From assembly GCF_003047295.1 (NCBI RefSeq), contig NZ_PZYZ01000002.1, positions 124,001 to 188,000 of the forward strand: DNA of 64,000 nt. Direction: 5' to 3'. Source of the stretch: Nocardioides sediminis. GTDB taxonomy: Bacteria; Actinomycetota; Actinomycetes; Propionibacteriales; Nocardioidaceae. This document shows, one piece after another, positions 1 through 9,727 of the stretch (the first letter of the stretch is position 1; each line of letters begins with the position of its first letter). Below the pieces are notes generated by a model. The model worked only from the letters and a program-made list of their open reading frames with translations. It was not told the origin of the DNA and ran no database searches. The translations under genes were made by a program, and so were the position numbers.

Positions 1-1
1 G

Positions 2-649
2 ATGTGGTGGCTGCTCGACAACCCCGCCGTCGAGCAGTCGTTGCTGACCCCGGCCGAGGTGGACCAGCTCGTCCGCAACGACTTCGAGGGCTACTACAGC
101 GAGTACGCCGCCTCGCACTTCGCCGCGCAGGTGTGGATCAACAACGCCTGGGTCGCCGCCCTGTGCATCGCGCTGGGCATCCTGGGGGCGCCGGTGGTCT
201 GGCTGCTCTTCCAGAACGTCGCCAACCTCGCGATCATCGGGTCGATCATGACCCGGCATGACCACGCCGGTCACTTCTGGGGACTGATCCTGCCGCACGG
301 CCTGCTCGAGCTGACCGCCGTCTTCGTGGCGGGGGGAGTGGGGCTGCGGCTGTTCTGGTCGTGGATCGAGCCCGGGGACCTCTCGCGTGCCCAGTCCCTC
401 GCGCGGGAGGGGCGGACCGCGGGGACGGTCGCGCTGGGCCTGGTCGCCGTGCTCGCGGTGAGCGGCGTGATCGAGGGCTTCGTGACCCCCTCGTCGCTGC
501 CGACCTGGGCCCGCGTGGGCATCGGCGTCGCCGCCGAGCTCGTCTTCTTCGCCTACGTGTTCGTGCTGGGCCGCAACGCCGCGCTGCGCGGCCACACCGG
601 CGACCTCGACGCCGGCCTGCTCGAGGACCGGGTCGCGACGCAGGCCTGA
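2..649 (+). CDS. SpoIIM-family (stage II sporulation protein M-like) membrane protein, 5'-truncated
   Basis: C-terminal 215 codons of a polytopic membrane protein whose beginning lies outside the window; the ATG at base 2 is probably an internal Met. Hydrophobic segments lie at about residues 50-72, 93-118, 138-160 and 170-191. The stretch LPHGLLELTAVFVAGG is the conserved 'LPHGxxE' core of the SpoIIM family. In non-sporulating actinobacteria this family is commonly found beside MoxR and DUF58 genes, and here it converges on exactly such an operon, ending 15 bp before the DUF58 stop. A role in sporulation is not implied; its biochemical activity is unknown. Confidence 0.8.
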   Translation: MWWLLDNPAVEQSLLTPAEVDQLVRNDFEGYYSEYAASHFAAQVWINNAWVAALCIALGILGAPVVWLLFQNVANLAIIGSIMTRHDHAGHFWGLILPHGLLELTAVFVAGGVGLRLFWSWIEPGDLSRAQSLAREGRTAGTVALGLVAVLAVSGVIEGFVTPSSLPTWARVGIGVAAELVFFAYVFVLGRNAALRGHTGDLDAGLLEDRVATQA

Positions 650-664
650 GGCCCTGCGACGGCG

Positions 665-1957
665 TCAGAGCAGGCCGCGGGCCTTGAGGTCGAGGTAGTG
701 GTCGGCGAGCGCGGGCGGCAGCCGCTCGGCGTCCGTGTCGAGCACGTCGACCCCCAGGGTCCGCAGGACGCGGGCGGCGCGCTCGCGCTCGTGGACGACC
801 TCGGCCGCCGCCGCGGCGGCGTACGTCTCGGCGAGGGACCCGCGTGCGTCCACGAGGGCGCCGAGGGCGGGGTCCTTGACGGAGGCGACGACGACCCGGT
901 GGTGGCGCACCAGCGTGGGGAGGACCGGCAGCAGGCCCTCGCGGACCGCCGCCGGCTCGAGCGGGGTCAGCAGCACGACCAGTGCGCGCTGACGACCGAG
1001 GCGGGTGATCTCCCCGGCGAGCCCCGACCAGTCGGCCTCGGCGATCACCGGCTCGAGGTCGGCCATCGCCTCCTGCAGGCGTGCCGCGACGTCCCGGGCC
1101 CCGGCTGCCCGCAGGCGGGAGCGCACGGTGCGGTCACCGGCGAGGAAGTCGACCCGGTCGCCGGCGCGCGCCGCCAGCGCCGCGAGCAGCAGCGCGGCGT
1201 CCATCGCCGAGTCGAGCCGGGGCACGTCGCCGACGCGGCCGGCGGCGACGCGTGAGGTGTCGAGCACCAGCACCACCCGGCGGTCCCGCTCGGGCTGCCA
1301 GGTCCGGACGACCACCGAGCGGCTGCGGGCGCTGGCCCGCCAGTCGATCGATCGGACGTCGTCCCCGCGGACGTACTCACGCAGGGAGTCGAACTCGGTG
1401 CCCTGGCCGCGGATGCGCACCGCCGCCCGTCCGTCGAGGTCCCGCAGCCGCGCCAGCCGGGACGGCAGGTGCTTGCGCGACTCGAACGCGGGCAGGGAGC
1501 GCACGGTGCCGGGGACGTCGAGGGTGGCCTGCCGGCAGGCCAGCCCGAGGGGCCCGGGCAGGCGCACGGTGACGCCGAGGGCGAGGAGGTCACCCCGGCG
1601 CCGGGGGAGGAGTGGCGTGGTCAGCACCGTGCGCGCGCCGGGGCGCAGCACGACCCGGTGCCGGTTGCCGGTGGCGCCGGCCGTGGGCTGCCATGCGTCG
1701 CGCACGACGGCGCGGACCGTACGACGAACGGTCGAGGTGACGGTGAGCCGGGACGTGGCGGGCGTCCCGGTCCGCACGGTCCCCGGCGGCCGGCGCACCA
1801 CCTCGAGCGCCGAGGGTCGCGGGGCGAGCAGCCAGTCGAGCGCGGTCACCAGGCCGACCAGCAGGACCCACGTCCACACCGTGCCCATGGAGGGGCGCAG
1901 CACGACGGGCACGAGCCCGACGAGGAGCAGGAGGGGGACGCGGCCGGTGAGGGTCAT
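665..1957 (-). CDS. DUF58 domain protein, first MoxR module
   Basis: 430 residues. Two N-terminal hydrophobic helices (about residues 8-40) anchor it in the membrane. The C-terminal half carries the DUF58 signature LREYVRGDDVRSIDWRASAR followed by a VWA-like fold (VVLVLDTSR). DUF58 proteins are the usual partners of MoxR AAA+ ATPases, which are thought to remodel or activate them. I start it at the ATG at 1957, because the longer upstream frame overlaps the MoxR gene and has unnatural Pro/Ser/Arg-rich content. It is the last gene of a minus-strand operon, 16 bp after the MoxR stop. Molecular function is unknown. Confidence 0.88.
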   Translation of the reverse strand: MTLTGRVPLLLLVGLVPVVLRPSMGTVWTWVLLVGLVTALDWLLAPRPSALEVVRRPPGTVRTGTPATSRLTVTSTVRRTVRAVVRDAWQPTAGATGNRHRVVLRPGARTVLTTPLLPRRRGDLLALGVTVRLPGPLGLACRQATLDVPGTVRSLPAFESRKHLPSRLARLRDLDGRAAVRIRGQGTEFDSLREYVRGDDVRSIDWRASARSRSVVVRTWQPERDRRVVLVLDTSRVAAGRVGDVPRLDSAMDAALLLAALAARAGDRVDFLAGDRTVRSRLRAAGARDVAARLQEAMADLEPVIAEADWSGLAGEITRLGRQRALVVLLTPLEPAAVREGLLPVLPTLVRHHRVVVASVKDPALGALVDARGSLAETYAAAAAAEVVHERERAARVLRTLGVDVLDTDAERLPPALADHYLDLKARGLL

Positions 1958-1973
1958 GGCTGGGTCACCACGG

Positions 1974-2945
1974 TCAGCGCGGCACCGGGACGGAGCCGAG
2001 CGCGGAGGCGAGCACGGCGCCGACGTCGACGCCCTCCAGCTCGGCCTCGGCCCGCAACCCGAGGCGGTGGACGAGGGTGGCGTGGGCCAGGGCCTTGACG
2101 TCGTCGGGGGTGACGAAGTCCCGGCCGGTGAGCCAGGCCCAGGCACGGGCGGCCCGGAGCAGGGCGGTGGCGCCGCGCGGCGAGACCCCCAGCGAGAGGG
2201 AGGGCGACTCCCGGGTGGCGCGGGCGATGTCGACGACGTAGCCGGTCACCTCGGGGGAGACCTGCACCTGCTGGACGGCGGCCTGCCCCGCGGCGATGTC
2301 TGCCGGCCCGGCGACCGCGGTGACGCCGGAGGCGGCGACGTCGCGCGGGTCGAAGCCCGCCGCGTGCCGGCGCAGGATCTCCAGCTCGGCCTCGCGGTCC
2401 GGGACCGGCAGCACCAGCTTGAGCAGGAAGCGGTCCAGCTGTGCCTCGGGGAGCGGGTAGGTGCCCTCGTACTCGACCGGGTTCTGGGTGGCCGCGACGA
2501 GGAAGGGCGACGGCAGCCGGCGCGACACCCCGTCGACCGAGACCTGGCCCTCCTCCATCGCCTCGAGCAGCGCCGACTGCGTCTTGGGTGGGGTGCGGTT
2601 GATCTCGTCGGCCAGCAGGAGGTGGGTGAACAAGGGGCCCTCGCGGAACGCGAGCTCGCCCGCCCGCCCCTCGATGACCATCGACCCGGTGATGTCGCCC
2701 GGCATCAGGTCGGGAGTGAACTGGACCCGCTTCGACCCGACGTCCAGGGCCTGGGCGAGCGTGCGGACCAGCAGGGTCTTGGCCACCCCGGGCACTCCCT
2801 CGAGCAGCACGTGGCCCCCGCACAGCAGGGCGACGAGCAGCCCGGACACGGCCGCGTCCTGGCCGACGACGGCCTTGGCGACCTCGCCGCGCACGGCGGC
2901 GAGCCGGGTCCGGGCCTCCTCGGCCTGGATGGGTGCTGCGGTCAT
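1974..2945 (-). CDS. MoxR-family AAA+ ATPase (first copy)
   Basis: 323 residues. Walker A GVPGVAKT, Walker B LLLADEINR, and the MoxR-typical TQNPVEYEGTYPLPEAQLDR sensor region are all present, so ATPase function should be intact. MoxR proteins are chaperone-like AAA+ ATPases that act on VWA-domain or DUF58 partners; the DUF58 gene follows at once. Its ATG overlaps the stop of the DUF4350 gene by 4 bp (ATGA), indicating translational coupling. A second MoxR, about as long but divergent in sequence, is encoded at 29174-30142. Confidence 0.93.
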   Translation of the reverse strand: MTAAPIQAEEARTRLAAVRGEVAKAVVGQDAAVSGLLVALLCGGHVLLEGVPGVAKTLLVRTLAQALDVGSKRVQFTPDLMPGDITGSMVIEGRAGELAFREGPLFTHLLLADEINRTPPKTQSALLEAMEEGQVSVDGVSRRLPSPFLVAATQNPVEYEGTYPLPEAQLDRFLLKLVLPVPDREAELEILRRHAAGFDPRDVAASGVTAVAGPADIAAGQAAVQQVQVSPEVTGYVVDIARATRESPSLSLGVSPRGATALLRAARAWAWLTGRDFVTPDDVKALAHATLVHRLGLRAEAELEGVDVGAVLASALGSVPVPR

Positions 2946-4060
2946 GTGGCACGTACCTCTCTGTCGAGCTCGGCCAGCGACCTGGCCAGGTGGATGAGTT
3001 CGTCGTCGGTGCGGGGCGGGGGAGCGCTGTCGGCGAGGAGGGCGGCCACCTCGTCGGCCGGCCTCCCCACGGCGCGCGCCACGTCCCGCAGGAGCGCGTC
3101 GGTGTCCTGCTCCGGCAGCCGCAGGTGGGCGGCCGCCGTCACCCGGGTGTGCCGGCGCAGCGCGCGTACGGCGTGCGCGCGGTCGGCCGCGTCCCGGTAG
3201 AGGCGCCCCCGCGCGTGGGTGGTCTCCAGCGCGCGGACGGTCACCGGCAGGGGCTCGACGGCCAGGGGCCCGAGGCGCCGGCCCCGCCACCAGGCGACGG
3301 CGACCATGACGATCCCGCCGAGCCACACGGCCGGCAGCAGCCACGGGGGCAGCAGGCTCCGGAGGCTGACGCCGTCGTCGGCGCCCAGGTCGGCCAGGTC
3401 CGGGACGTACCAGACCAGTCGCCGGTCCTGGCCGAGCAGGCGCAGCGCCGCCGTGGCGTTGTCGGCGCGCAGGACCTGGTCGTTCTCCAGGATGCCGGCC
3501 GCCCCGAGGAGCAGCAGGCCCTCGTCGGCGGAGGCGAGCCACCACCCGTCGGGACCGCCGAAGCAGCCCGCGGTCGTCGGCCACGCCGTGGCCCGGTCCA
3601 CGTCGACCGCCAGGCCGCGCAGCGCGTCCAGTCCGCCGTCGGTGCAGGCCGCGCCGCGGGGGGCGTCCGGGACGCTGCCGATGCCCTCCGCCTCCACGCC
3701 GAGGGCGGCGACGGCGCCCGGGCCCGGGTCGGCCACCACCACGGTCGCGGCGTCCGCGTGCGCGAGGAGCCGGCGCGCCGTGCTGCGCCCCAGGTCGTCG
3801 GGCGAGGTGACGAGCACGGTCGTGTCCGCACCGACCTCGGTGTCCTCCAGCTCTGCGGCGGAGCGCACCACCTCGACGTCCACCCCCTGGTCGGCGAGCA
3901 CGCGGGCCACCGCCCGAGCGCCGGTGCCGTCGGGGTTGTCGGGGTCGTGCGCCGCCGAGGTGCGGGCGCCGGTGCCGAGGAGCACCGCCACCAGCAGGGC
4001 GGCCACCGTGCCGCCACCGATGAGCGTCATCGTCCGGTGCCGCTCCCACCAGCCCCTCAC
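2942..4060 (-). CDS. DUF4350 domain membrane protein
   Basis: 372 residues from a GTG at 4060 that overlaps the DUF4129 stop by 4 bp (GTGA). One N-terminal helix (about residues 12-30, IGGGTVAALLVAVLLG) and a second near residue 235 (LPAVWLGGIVMVAVAWW) bracket an external domain of about 200 residues that resembles the DUF4350/GATase-like fold. The C-terminal part is cytoplasmic, charged and helical. DUF4350 proteins recur between MoxR/DUF58 and DUF4129 genes in actinobacteria. No catalytic role can be read from the sequence. Confidence 0.8.
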   Translation of the reverse strand: MRGWWERHRTMTLIGGGTVAALLVAVLLGTGARTSAAHDPDNPDGTGARAVARVLADQGVDVEVVRSAAELEDTEVGADTTVLVTSPDDLGRSTARRLLAHADAATVVVADPGPGAVAALGVEAEGIGSVPDAPRGAACTDGGLDALRGLAVDVDRATAWPTTAGCFGGPDGWWLASADEGLLLLGAAGILENDQVLRADNATAALRLLGQDRRLVWYVPDLADLGADDGVSLRSLLPPWLLPAVWLGGIVMVAVAWWRGRRLGPLAVEPLPVTVRALETTHARGRLYRDAADRAHAVRALRRHTRVTAAAHLRLPEQDTDALLRDVARAVGRPADEVAALLADSAPPPRTDDELIHLARSLAELDREVRAT

Positions 4061-4671
4061 CGGACACCCGCCAGCTCGTCGTCCAGGTCGAGCACGGACC
4101 GGGCCTGCTCGGCGGTGGCCGCGCGATCGCCGTACAGGACGAGGTCGAAGAGCCGCGCGCCCGCCTCGAGCCGGTCCGACCGGGCGGGGTGCAGCCTGCC
4201 CAGCGCGGCCGCGAGCTCGTGCGCCGTGGCGCCGGGGGCGTCGTCGAGCTGTCCGCGCTCGACCTGCCGCACGGCCAGCGCCCGGAAACCGTCCACGAGC
4301 GCCGTGCCGTGGTCGCCCGAGGAGTACGCCGCCTCGGCCCGCGCGCGCCACTCGTCGCCACTCACCGTCGCGTCGGGGACCGCCGCGTCGCCCGCTCGGC
4401 GCACGGCGTGGTCGGCGCGGGTCCGGGTGACCAGCCAGATCAGCGCCAGGACCAGCAGCAGGCCGACGAGCATGGCGAAGAAGGTCGTGAGCGGCGGGGC
4501 CGACGAGGCGGCGTCGAGGGTGCGGACGATCGCCCGGCGGACCCAGTCGAGCAGGCGGCCCAGCAGGTCGTCCTCGCGGTAGGCCGGGTCGAGCAGCTCG
4601 CGGCGCAGCAGCGAGCGCCCCTCGCCCGGGGTCGGGACGAGGGGCGGCTCGGCGGGCACCGTCCGGGTCAC
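4057..4671 (-). CDS. DUF4129 domain protein
   Basis: 204 residues from a GTG at 4671, overlapping the upstream gene's stop by 4 bp. Residues 1-60 are cytoplasmic or external and charged; a single strong membrane helix follows (LTTFFAMLVGLLLVLALIWL, about 61-82), then a helical domain matching DUF4129 (AYSSGDHGTALVDGFRALAV...). In many genomes this domain is the C-terminal tail of TgpA-type transglutaminases; here it is a stand-alone protein with no transglutaminase domain in the operon. It probably helps assemble the membrane complex served by MoxR (inference from context). Confidence 0.8.
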   Translation of the reverse strand: MTRTVPAEPPLVPTPGEGRSLLRRELLDPAYREDDLLGRLLDWVRRAIVRTLDAASSAPPLTTFFAMLVGLLLVLALIWLVTRTRADHAVRRAGDAAVPDATVSGDEWRARAEAAYSSGDHGTALVDGFRALAVRQVERGQLDDAPGATAHELAAALGRLHPARSDRLEAGARLFDLVLYGDRAATAEQARSVLDLDDELAGVR

Positions 4672-5783
4672 GCCCCGAGGATCCCGGCCTGCTGCATGAG
4701 GGTGATGTCGTGGCCCTCGGTGCGCATCCGCAGGTCGAGGTACTGCAGCGCGGTGACCGCCGTGGTGAAGGGGGCGACGAAGGCCGCGGTCACCACCGAC
4801 GCCAGCGCCTGGCTGACCACGATCACCAGCACGCCCGCCTCGCCGGGCAGGCCGCCGAGCAGGGCCGCCTGGGACAGGAAGCTGATCGGCATGGCCAGCA
4901 TCGCCCCCGCGGCCTGCGCGATCACGACGGTGAGCAGGCCGATGCCGAAGGTGCGCCAGAACGCCCCCCTCGTCAGGCGGAAGCCGCGCCGGACCGCGCC
5001 GAGGACGCCGACCGGCTCCAGCATCAGCGCCGGGACGGGCAGGTAGTAGACCCGCACCCAGAACCAGACCAGGAAGGCCAGGAAGAGCGGGATGCTGACG
5101 AGGCCGTAGACGGTCGGCTCCTGCCAGCTCTCGGAGACGAGCACGACCGGGATCCAGCTCGCGGCGTAGAGCGCGAGGAGGAGCGTCAGCGACAACCCCA
5201 GCAGGAGCGTCAGGCCGACCAGCCGCCAGCGCTTCCCGCGCGTCGCGGCCCAGGCCTGCTCCAGCCCCAGGCGGCGTCCGATAGCGGCGGCCGCGACGAC
5301 GTGGGCGATCATGCCGCCGACGAGGATGAGCCCGACGGTCTGGAGCAGCGTCCCGAGCCCGAGCGAGCCCATGGAGCCGACGAGGCCGGCGACGTCCCCG
5401 CTGAGCTCGCCCGAGTCGTCCACCTGCAGCGACAGGTCCAGCGCCAGGCTCAGGAAGGTCGTGACCGCCACCGGGATGGCCATCGCCACGGCCGCGACGA
5501 GCACGGCCGAGCCGACCGTGGCCCTGGGGTTGAAGCGGATGATCCGGAACGCCGCGTCGTACATGTCCGAGAGCGCGAGCGGGCGCAGCGGCACCGCCCC
5601 GGGCTTGTGGGCGGCCCCCAGCATCCCCCGCGGCGGGGGAGGGGGCGTGGTCGCGTACGGCGTCGCCTGCGGGGGTCCCTGCTGCGGGTGCGCCGCGGGC
5701 CACGGGGCCGTCGGCTGGGCGCCGGGCGGCGGTGGTGGTGGCGCGGACCCGGTGGGCCCGGGCGGCGGGAACTGCTCGGTCAT
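4668..5783 (-). CDS. Polytopic membrane protein, DUF7847 / glycerophosphodiester phosphodiesterase membrane-domain type
   Basis: 371 residues and first gene of the minus-strand MoxR operon. Residues 1-60 are Pro-rich and likely disordered (runs of PPPPPP). Six or so hydrophobic helices follow, with the typical RPLALSDMYDAAFRIIRFNP entry to the membrane domain seen in the family fused to, or next to, glycerophosphodiester phosphodiesterases. No phosphodiesterase catalytic domain is present. It is transcribed divergently from rpsJ across 434 bp. Substrate and function are unknown. Confidence 0.75.
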   Translation of the reverse strand: MTEQFPPPGPTGSAPPPPPPGAQPTAPWPAAHPQQGPPQATPYATTPPPPPRGMLGAAHKPGAVPLRPLALSDMYDAAFRIIRFNPRATVGSAVLVAAVAMAIPVAVTTFLSLALDLSLQVDDSGELSGDVAGLVGSMGSLGLGTLLQTVGLILVGGMIAHVVAAAAIGRRLGLEQAWAATRGKRWRLVGLTLLLGLSLTLLLALYAASWIPVVLVSESWQEPTVYGLVSIPLFLAFLVWFWVRVYYLPVPALMLEPVGVLGAVRRGFRLTRGAFWRTFGIGLLTVVIAQAAGAMLAMPISFLSQAALLGGLPGEAGVLVIVVSQALASVVTAAFVAPFTTAVTALQYLDLRMRTEGHDITLMQQAGILGA

Positions 5784-6217
5784 CGGACCCCCGTCTCGTG
5801 AGTGCAGCCAATCCTGTCAGGTGAGGCCCAGTTCGATTTGGCGCACCCCGCGATCTCTGCCAAGATATCCAGGTTGCTCCGGCGGGTCCCTCGGACCGTC
5901 CGTGCGGATGCGGCACCACATTGATCACTGAATCGCTTCTCCCGGAACGACCTCAGTGCTCTGCGTGCGCCGCACCGGCCCGGTCGTCCGACGGAGATCC
6001 GATCAGCCCGACGAACCGGTCGGGTGCCACTGCACACACCATCGAGATCCGCGTCTCGTGTCGTTCAAGACAGGCGACACGCCCGACCGCGGGGGTCGGC
6101 GGAGTGGTGGAGAGACAGGCGGTGCGGCTTCACCCGACGAAGCCGTGTCGTGAATCAAGGACCAGAACGCGGTACCTCCCTGGCGGGGTACGAGATCGAT
6201 AAGGACGAGAGAGACCT
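5784..6217. promoter_or_regulatory. 434-bp divergent spacer: S10-operon leader and promoter region
   Basis: No credible gene lies here; the small open frames have no ribosome-binding site or recognisable product. The rpsJ-proximal part folds into two hairpins: 6083-6088 pairs with 6094-6099 (CCGACC/GGTCGG), and 6125-6131 pairs with 6139-6145 (CGGCTTC/GAAGCCG, loop ACCCGAC). These would lie in the 5' leader of the S10 mRNA, the place where L4 acts in enterobacteria; homology of mechanism is not shown. I found no convincing -35/-10 pair for rpsJ or for the minus-strand operon. Confidence 0.5.
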
Positions 6218-6526
6218 ATGGCGGGACAGAAGATCCGCATCAGGCTCAAGGCCTATGACCACGAGGTGATCGACACCTCGGCGCGCAAGATCGTGGACAC
6301 CGTCACCCGCACGGGTGCGAAGGTCGCCGGCCCGGTGCCGCTGCCGACCGAGAAGAACGTGTTCTGCGTCATCCGCTCGCCCCACAAGTACAAGGACTCC
6401 CGCGAGCACTTCGAGATGCGCACCCACAAGCGCCTCATCGACATCATCGACCCCACGCCGAAGACGGTCGACTCGCTCATGCGCCTCGACCTGCCTGCCG
6501 GTGTCGACATCGAGATCAAGCTCTGA
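6218..6526 (+). CDS. rpsJ: 30S ribosomal protein S10 (NusE)
   Basis: 102 residues, full length and typical from [15 protein letters not shown] to a C-terminal GVDIEIKL. S10 binds the 30S head and, as NusE, couples transcription antitermination complexes to the ribosome. It opens the S10 operon. A purine-rich Shine-Dalgarno (GGACGAGAGAG) precedes the ATG. tuf, which often precedes rpsJ in actinobacteria, is not present in the 6.2 kb upstream. Confidence 0.98.
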   Translation: MAGQKIRIRLKAYDHEVIDTSARKIVDTVTRTGAKVAGPVPLPTEKNVFCVIRSPHKYKDSREHFEMRTHKRLIDIIDPTPKTVDSLMRLDLPAGVDIEIKL

Positions 6527-6536
6527 GGTATCTGCG

Positions 6537-7202
6537 ATGACCGGAACTTTTGAACGCAACGTCAAGGGACTGCTGGGCACCAAGCTCGGCATGACCCAGC
6601 TCTGGGACGAGAACAACGTCGTCGTCCCCGTGACCGTGATCGCTGCCGCGACCAACGTCGTGACCCAGGTCCGCTCGCCCGAGACCGACGGCTACAACGC
6701 CATCCAGGTCTCCTACGGCGAGATCGAGGCCCGCAAGGTCAACAAGCCCGAGGCCGGCCACTTCGGCAAGGCCGGGGTGACCCCGCGCCGTCACGTCGTC
6801 GAGATCCGCACCAGCGACGCCGCGTCGTACTCCGTCGGCCAGGAGCTCACCCCCGAGCTCTTCGCGGCCGGCGACGAGATCGACGTCACCGGCACCAGCA
6901 AGGGCAAGGGCTTCGCCGGAACCATGAAGCGTCACGGCTTCTCCGGTGTGTCCGCCTCGCACGGTGCCCACCGCAACCACCGCAAGCCGGGCTCGATCGG
7001 TGCCTGCGCCACGCCGGGCCGTGTCTTCAAGGGCACGCGCATGTCGGGTCGCATGGGTAACGACACCGTCACGACCCAGAACGTCACGGTCCACGCCGTC
7101 GACGCCGACAAGGGCCTGATCCTGCTCAAGGGCGCCGTTCCCGGCCCCAAGGGCGGCCTCGTGGTCATCCGCTCGGCTGCCAAGAAGACGCAGGAGGCCT
7201 GA
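6537..7202 (+). CDS. rplC: 50S ribosomal protein L3
   Basis: 221 residues from [14 protein letters not shown]; a longer frame upstream overlaps rpsJ and is rejected. L3 is an early 23S rRNA assembly protein whose loop approaches the peptidyl-transferase centre; the conserved [16 protein letters not shown] and [15 protein letters not shown] segments are present. It follows rpsJ by 10 bp. Confidence 0.98.
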   Translation: MTGTFERNVKGLLGTKLGMTQLWDENNVVVPVTVIAAATNVVTQVRSPETDGYNAIQVSYGEIEARKVNKPEAGHFGKAGVTPRRHVVEIRTSDAASYSVGQELTPELFAAGDEIDVTGTSKGKGFAGTMKRHGFSGVSASHGAHRNHRKPGSIGACATPGRVFKGTRMSGRMGNDTVTTQNVTVHAVDADKGLILLKGAVPGPKGGLVVIRSAAKKTQEA

Positions 7203-7204
7203 GC

Positions 7205-7837
7205 ATGGCTGTCAAGACCGTGAAGGTTGACTTCCCCGCCGAGATCTTCGACGTCGAGGTCAACGTCCCGCTGATCCACCAGGTCGTGGTCGCGCAGCAG
7301 GCTGCTGCCCGCCAGGGCACGCACGCCACCAAGACCCGCGGCGAGGTCCGCGGCGGTGGCCGCAAGCCCTACAAGCAGAAGGGCACCGGCCGCGCCCGCC
7401 AGGGCTCGACCCGCGCTCCGCAGTTCGCCGGCGGTGGCACCGTCCACGGCCCGCAGCCGCGCAGCTACGACCAGCGCACCCCCAAGAAGATGAAGGCCGC
7501 CGCCCTGCGCGGTGCCCTCTCGGACCGGGCCCGCAACGGTCGCATCCACGTCGTCGACGGCCTGGTCTCCGGCGACAAGCCGTCGACCAAGCTGGCGCTC
7601 GCCTCGCTCGCGACGCTGAGCGACCGGGTCCGCTTCCTCGTGGTGCTCGAGCGTTCCGACGCGCTGACCTGGCTCTCGCTGCGCAACGCGCCGCAGGTGC
7701 ACATCGTCGCCGTCGACCAGCTCAACACCTACGACGTGCTGGCCTCCGACGACGTGGTCTTCACCCAGGGCGCGTACGACGCGTTCGTGGGTGGCACCGC
7801 CGCGAGCAGCACCCAGGCCAAGGAGGACGACAAGTGA
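7205..7837 (+). CDS. rplD: 50S ribosomal protein L4
   Basis: 210 residues. The long loop that lines the exit tunnel is seen as [21 protein letters not shown]4 is the autoregulator of the S10 operon in E. coli; whether it acts on the hairpins before rpsJ here cannot be told. Two bases separate it from rplC, and its stop overlaps the rplW GTG. Confidence 0.98.
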   Translation: MAVKTVKVDFPAEIFDVEVNVPLIHQVVVAQQAAARQGTHATKTRGEVRGGGRKPYKQKGTGRARQGSTRAPQFAGGGTVHGPQPRSYDQRTPKKMKAAALRGALSDRARNGRIHVVDGLVSGDKPSTKLALASLATLSDRVRFLVVLERSDALTWLSLRNAPQVHIVAVDQLNTYDVLASDDVVFTQGAYDAFVGGTAASSTQAKEDDK

Positions 7838-8136
7838 GCACCCTGCACAAGGACCACCGCGACATCCTGATCGCGCCGGTCGTCTCCGAGAAGAGCTACG
7901 GGCTCCTCGACGCCAACAAGTACACCTTCATCGTCCGCCCGGACGCCAACAAGACCGAGATCAAGATCGCGGTCGAGAAGGTCTTCAACGTCAAGGTGAC
8001 CGCGGTCAACACGATCAACCGCCAGGGCAAGACCCGCCGCACCCGCACCGGGCTCGGCAAGCGCGCCAACACCAAGCGCGCCATCGTCAGCCTGGCTGAG
8101 GGTCACCGCATCGACATCTTCGGCCAGGTCGGCTGA
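7834..8136 (+). CDS. rplW: 50S ribosomal protein L23
   Basis: 100 residues from a GTG that overlaps the rplD stop by 4 bp (GTGA). L23 sits at the tunnel exit and docks trigger factor and SRP. The family opening [17 protein letters not shown] and the [14 protein letters not shown] segment are intact. Confidence 0.97.
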   Translation: MSTLHKDHRDILIAPVVSEKSYGLLDANKYTFIVRPDANKTEIKIAVEKVFNVKVTAVNTINRQGKTRRTRTGLGKRANTKRAIVSLAEGHRIDIFGQVG

Positions 8137-8160
8137 CCGCCGGAATAGGACTGATCACAC

Positions 8161-8997
8161 ATGGCAATCCGCAAGTACAAGCCGACCACCCCGGGCCGTC
8201 GTGGCTCCTCGGTGGCCGACTTCGTCGAGATCACCCGGACCACGCCGGAGAAGTCGCTGACGCGTCCGCTGCCCAAGAAGGGCGGCCGCAACAACCAGGG
8301 CCGGATCACCACCCGGCACCAGGGTGGCGGTCACAAGCGGGCCTACCGCATCATCGACTTCCGTCGCTACGACAAGGACGGCGTGCCGGCCAAGGTCGCC
8401 CACATCGAGTACGACCCCAACCGCACGGCGCGCATCGCACTCCTGCACTACGCCGACGGCGAGAAGCGCTACATCATCGCGCCGAAGGACCTGTCACAGG
8501 GCACCGCGGTCGAGTCGGGCCCCAACGCCGACATCAAGCCGGGCAACAACCTCCCGCTGCGCAACATCCCCGTCGGCACGACGATCCACTGCGTGGAGCT
8601 GCGTCCCGGCGGCGGCGCGAAGATCGCCCGCTCGGCCGGCAACTCCGCCCAGCTCGTCGCCCGTGAGGGCAGCCGCGCCACGCTCCGCATGCCCTCGGGC
8701 GAGATGCGGTTCGTCGACGTGCGCTGCCGCGCCACGGTGGGCGAGGTCGGCAACGCCGAGCAGTCCAACATCAACTGGGGCAAGGCCGGCCGCATGCGCT
8801 GGAAGGGCAAGCGCCCGACCGTCCGTGGTGTCGTCATGAACCCGGTCGACCACCCGCACGGTGGTGGTGAGGGCAAGACGTCCGGTGGTCGCCACCCGGT
8901 GTCGCCCTGGGGCCAGCCGGAGGGTCGCACGCGCAAGCGCAAGGCCTCCGACTCCCAGATCATTCGTCGTCGCAAGTCCGGCAAGGGTAGGAAGTAA
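8161..8997 (+). CDS. rplB: 50S ribosomal protein L2
   Basis: 278 residues, normal length. The L2 signature [15 protein letters not shown], containing the conserved His near the peptidyl-transferase centre, is present, with the basic C-terminal [19 protein letters not shown]. The 24-bp gap after rplW carries a GGAATAGGA purine-rich site. Confidence 0.98.
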   Translation: MAIRKYKPTTPGRRGSSVADFVEITRTTPEKSLTRPLPKKGGRNNQGRITTRHQGGGHKRAYRIIDFRRYDKDGVPAKVAHIEYDPNRTARIALLHYADGEKRYIIAPKDLSQGTAVESGPNADIKPGNNLPLRNIPVGTTIHCVELRPGGGAKIARSAGNSAQLVAREGSRATLRMPSGEMRFVDVRCRATVGEVGNAEQSNINWGKAGRMRWKGKRPTVRGVVMNPVDHPHGGGEGKTSGGRHPVSPWGQPEGRTRKRKASDSQIIRRRKSGKGRK

Positions 8998-9002
8998 CCG
9001 AC

Positions 9003-9284
9003 ATGCCTCGCAGCCTGAAGAAGGGCCCCTTCATCGACGACCACCTTCAGAAGAAGGTGGACGCCGAGAACGCGAAGGGCAGCCACAACGTCATCAAGAC
9101 CTGGTCGCGCCGGTCGATGATCGTGCCCGACATGATCGGCCACACCATCGCCGTGCACGACGGGCGCAAGCACGTCCCCGTGTTCGTGACCGACTCCATG
9201 GTCGGCCACAAGCTCGGTGAGTTCGCCCCGACCCGCACCTACAAGGGTCACGTCAAGGAAGACCGGAAGGGACGCCGTCGATGA
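9003..9284 (+). CDS. rpsS: 30S ribosomal protein S19
   Basis: 93 residues, [15 protein letters not shown] to KEDRKGRRR, matching bacterial S19 of the 30S head, where it contacts S13 and the A-site finger. It begins 5 bp after rplB, and its stop overlaps the rplV ATG (ATGA). Confidence 0.98.
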   Translation: MPRSLKKGPFIDDHLQKKVDAENAKGSHNVIKTWSRRSMIVPDMIGHTIAVHDGRKHVPVFVTDSMVGHKLGEFAPTRTYKGHVKEDRKGRRR

Positions 9285-9727
9285 GTGTCACCGAGCGCCG
9301 GCGCACCAGCGCCCGCCGCGAGACCGTGCTGGGTGACCAGCCCGGTGCCTTCGCGGCCGCCCGCTACGTGCGCATCACGCCCATGAAGGCCCGCCGTGTC
9401 GTCGACATGGTCCGCGGCCTCCCCGTCGACGAGGCCCTGGCCCTGCTGCAGTTCGCGCCGCAGGCCGCCTCGGAGACCGTCTACAAGGTGCTGGAGAGCG
9501 CCGTCGCCAACGCCGAGACCACCGAGGGCCTCGCCACCGACGACCTGGTCGTCTCGGTCGCGATGGTCGACGAGGGTCCGACGATGAAGCGCTGGCGTCC
9601 GCGTGCGCAGGGTCGTGCGACCCGCATCAACAAGCGCACCAGCCACATCACCCTCGCGGTGCAGCCGGCCGAGGTCGTCGCCGCGAAGAAGAACGCCAGT
9701 GCCACCAAGAACGGAAGGGGTGCCTGA
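9281..9727 (+). CDS. rplV: 50S ribosomal protein L22
   Basis: 148 residues; coupled to rpsS by a 4-bp overlap. L22 lines the exit tunnel with L4 through its beta-hairpin loop ([19 protein letters not shown]), the site of macrolide-resistance insertions in other species; no insertion is visible. It has a short Lys/Ala-rich C-terminal tail of about 20 residues. Confidence 0.97.
   Translation: MSVTERRRTSARRETVLGDQPGAFAAARYVRITPMKARRVVDMVRGLPVDEALALLQFAPQAASETVYKVLESAVANAETTEGLATDDLVVSVAMVDEGPTMKRWRPRAQGRATRINKRTSHITLAVQPAEVVAAKKNASATKNGRGA

Noticed and set aside
1005..3200. A 731-codon plus-strand frame through DUF58 and MoxR
   Set aside because: Ser/Arg-rich antisense of two well-recognised genes with no homology of its own.
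5784..6217. Small ORFs at 5921-6202 and nearby as a leader peptide of the S10 operon
   Set aside because: No Shine-Dalgarno or conserved sequence; mutually overlapping frames are expected by chance at this base composition.
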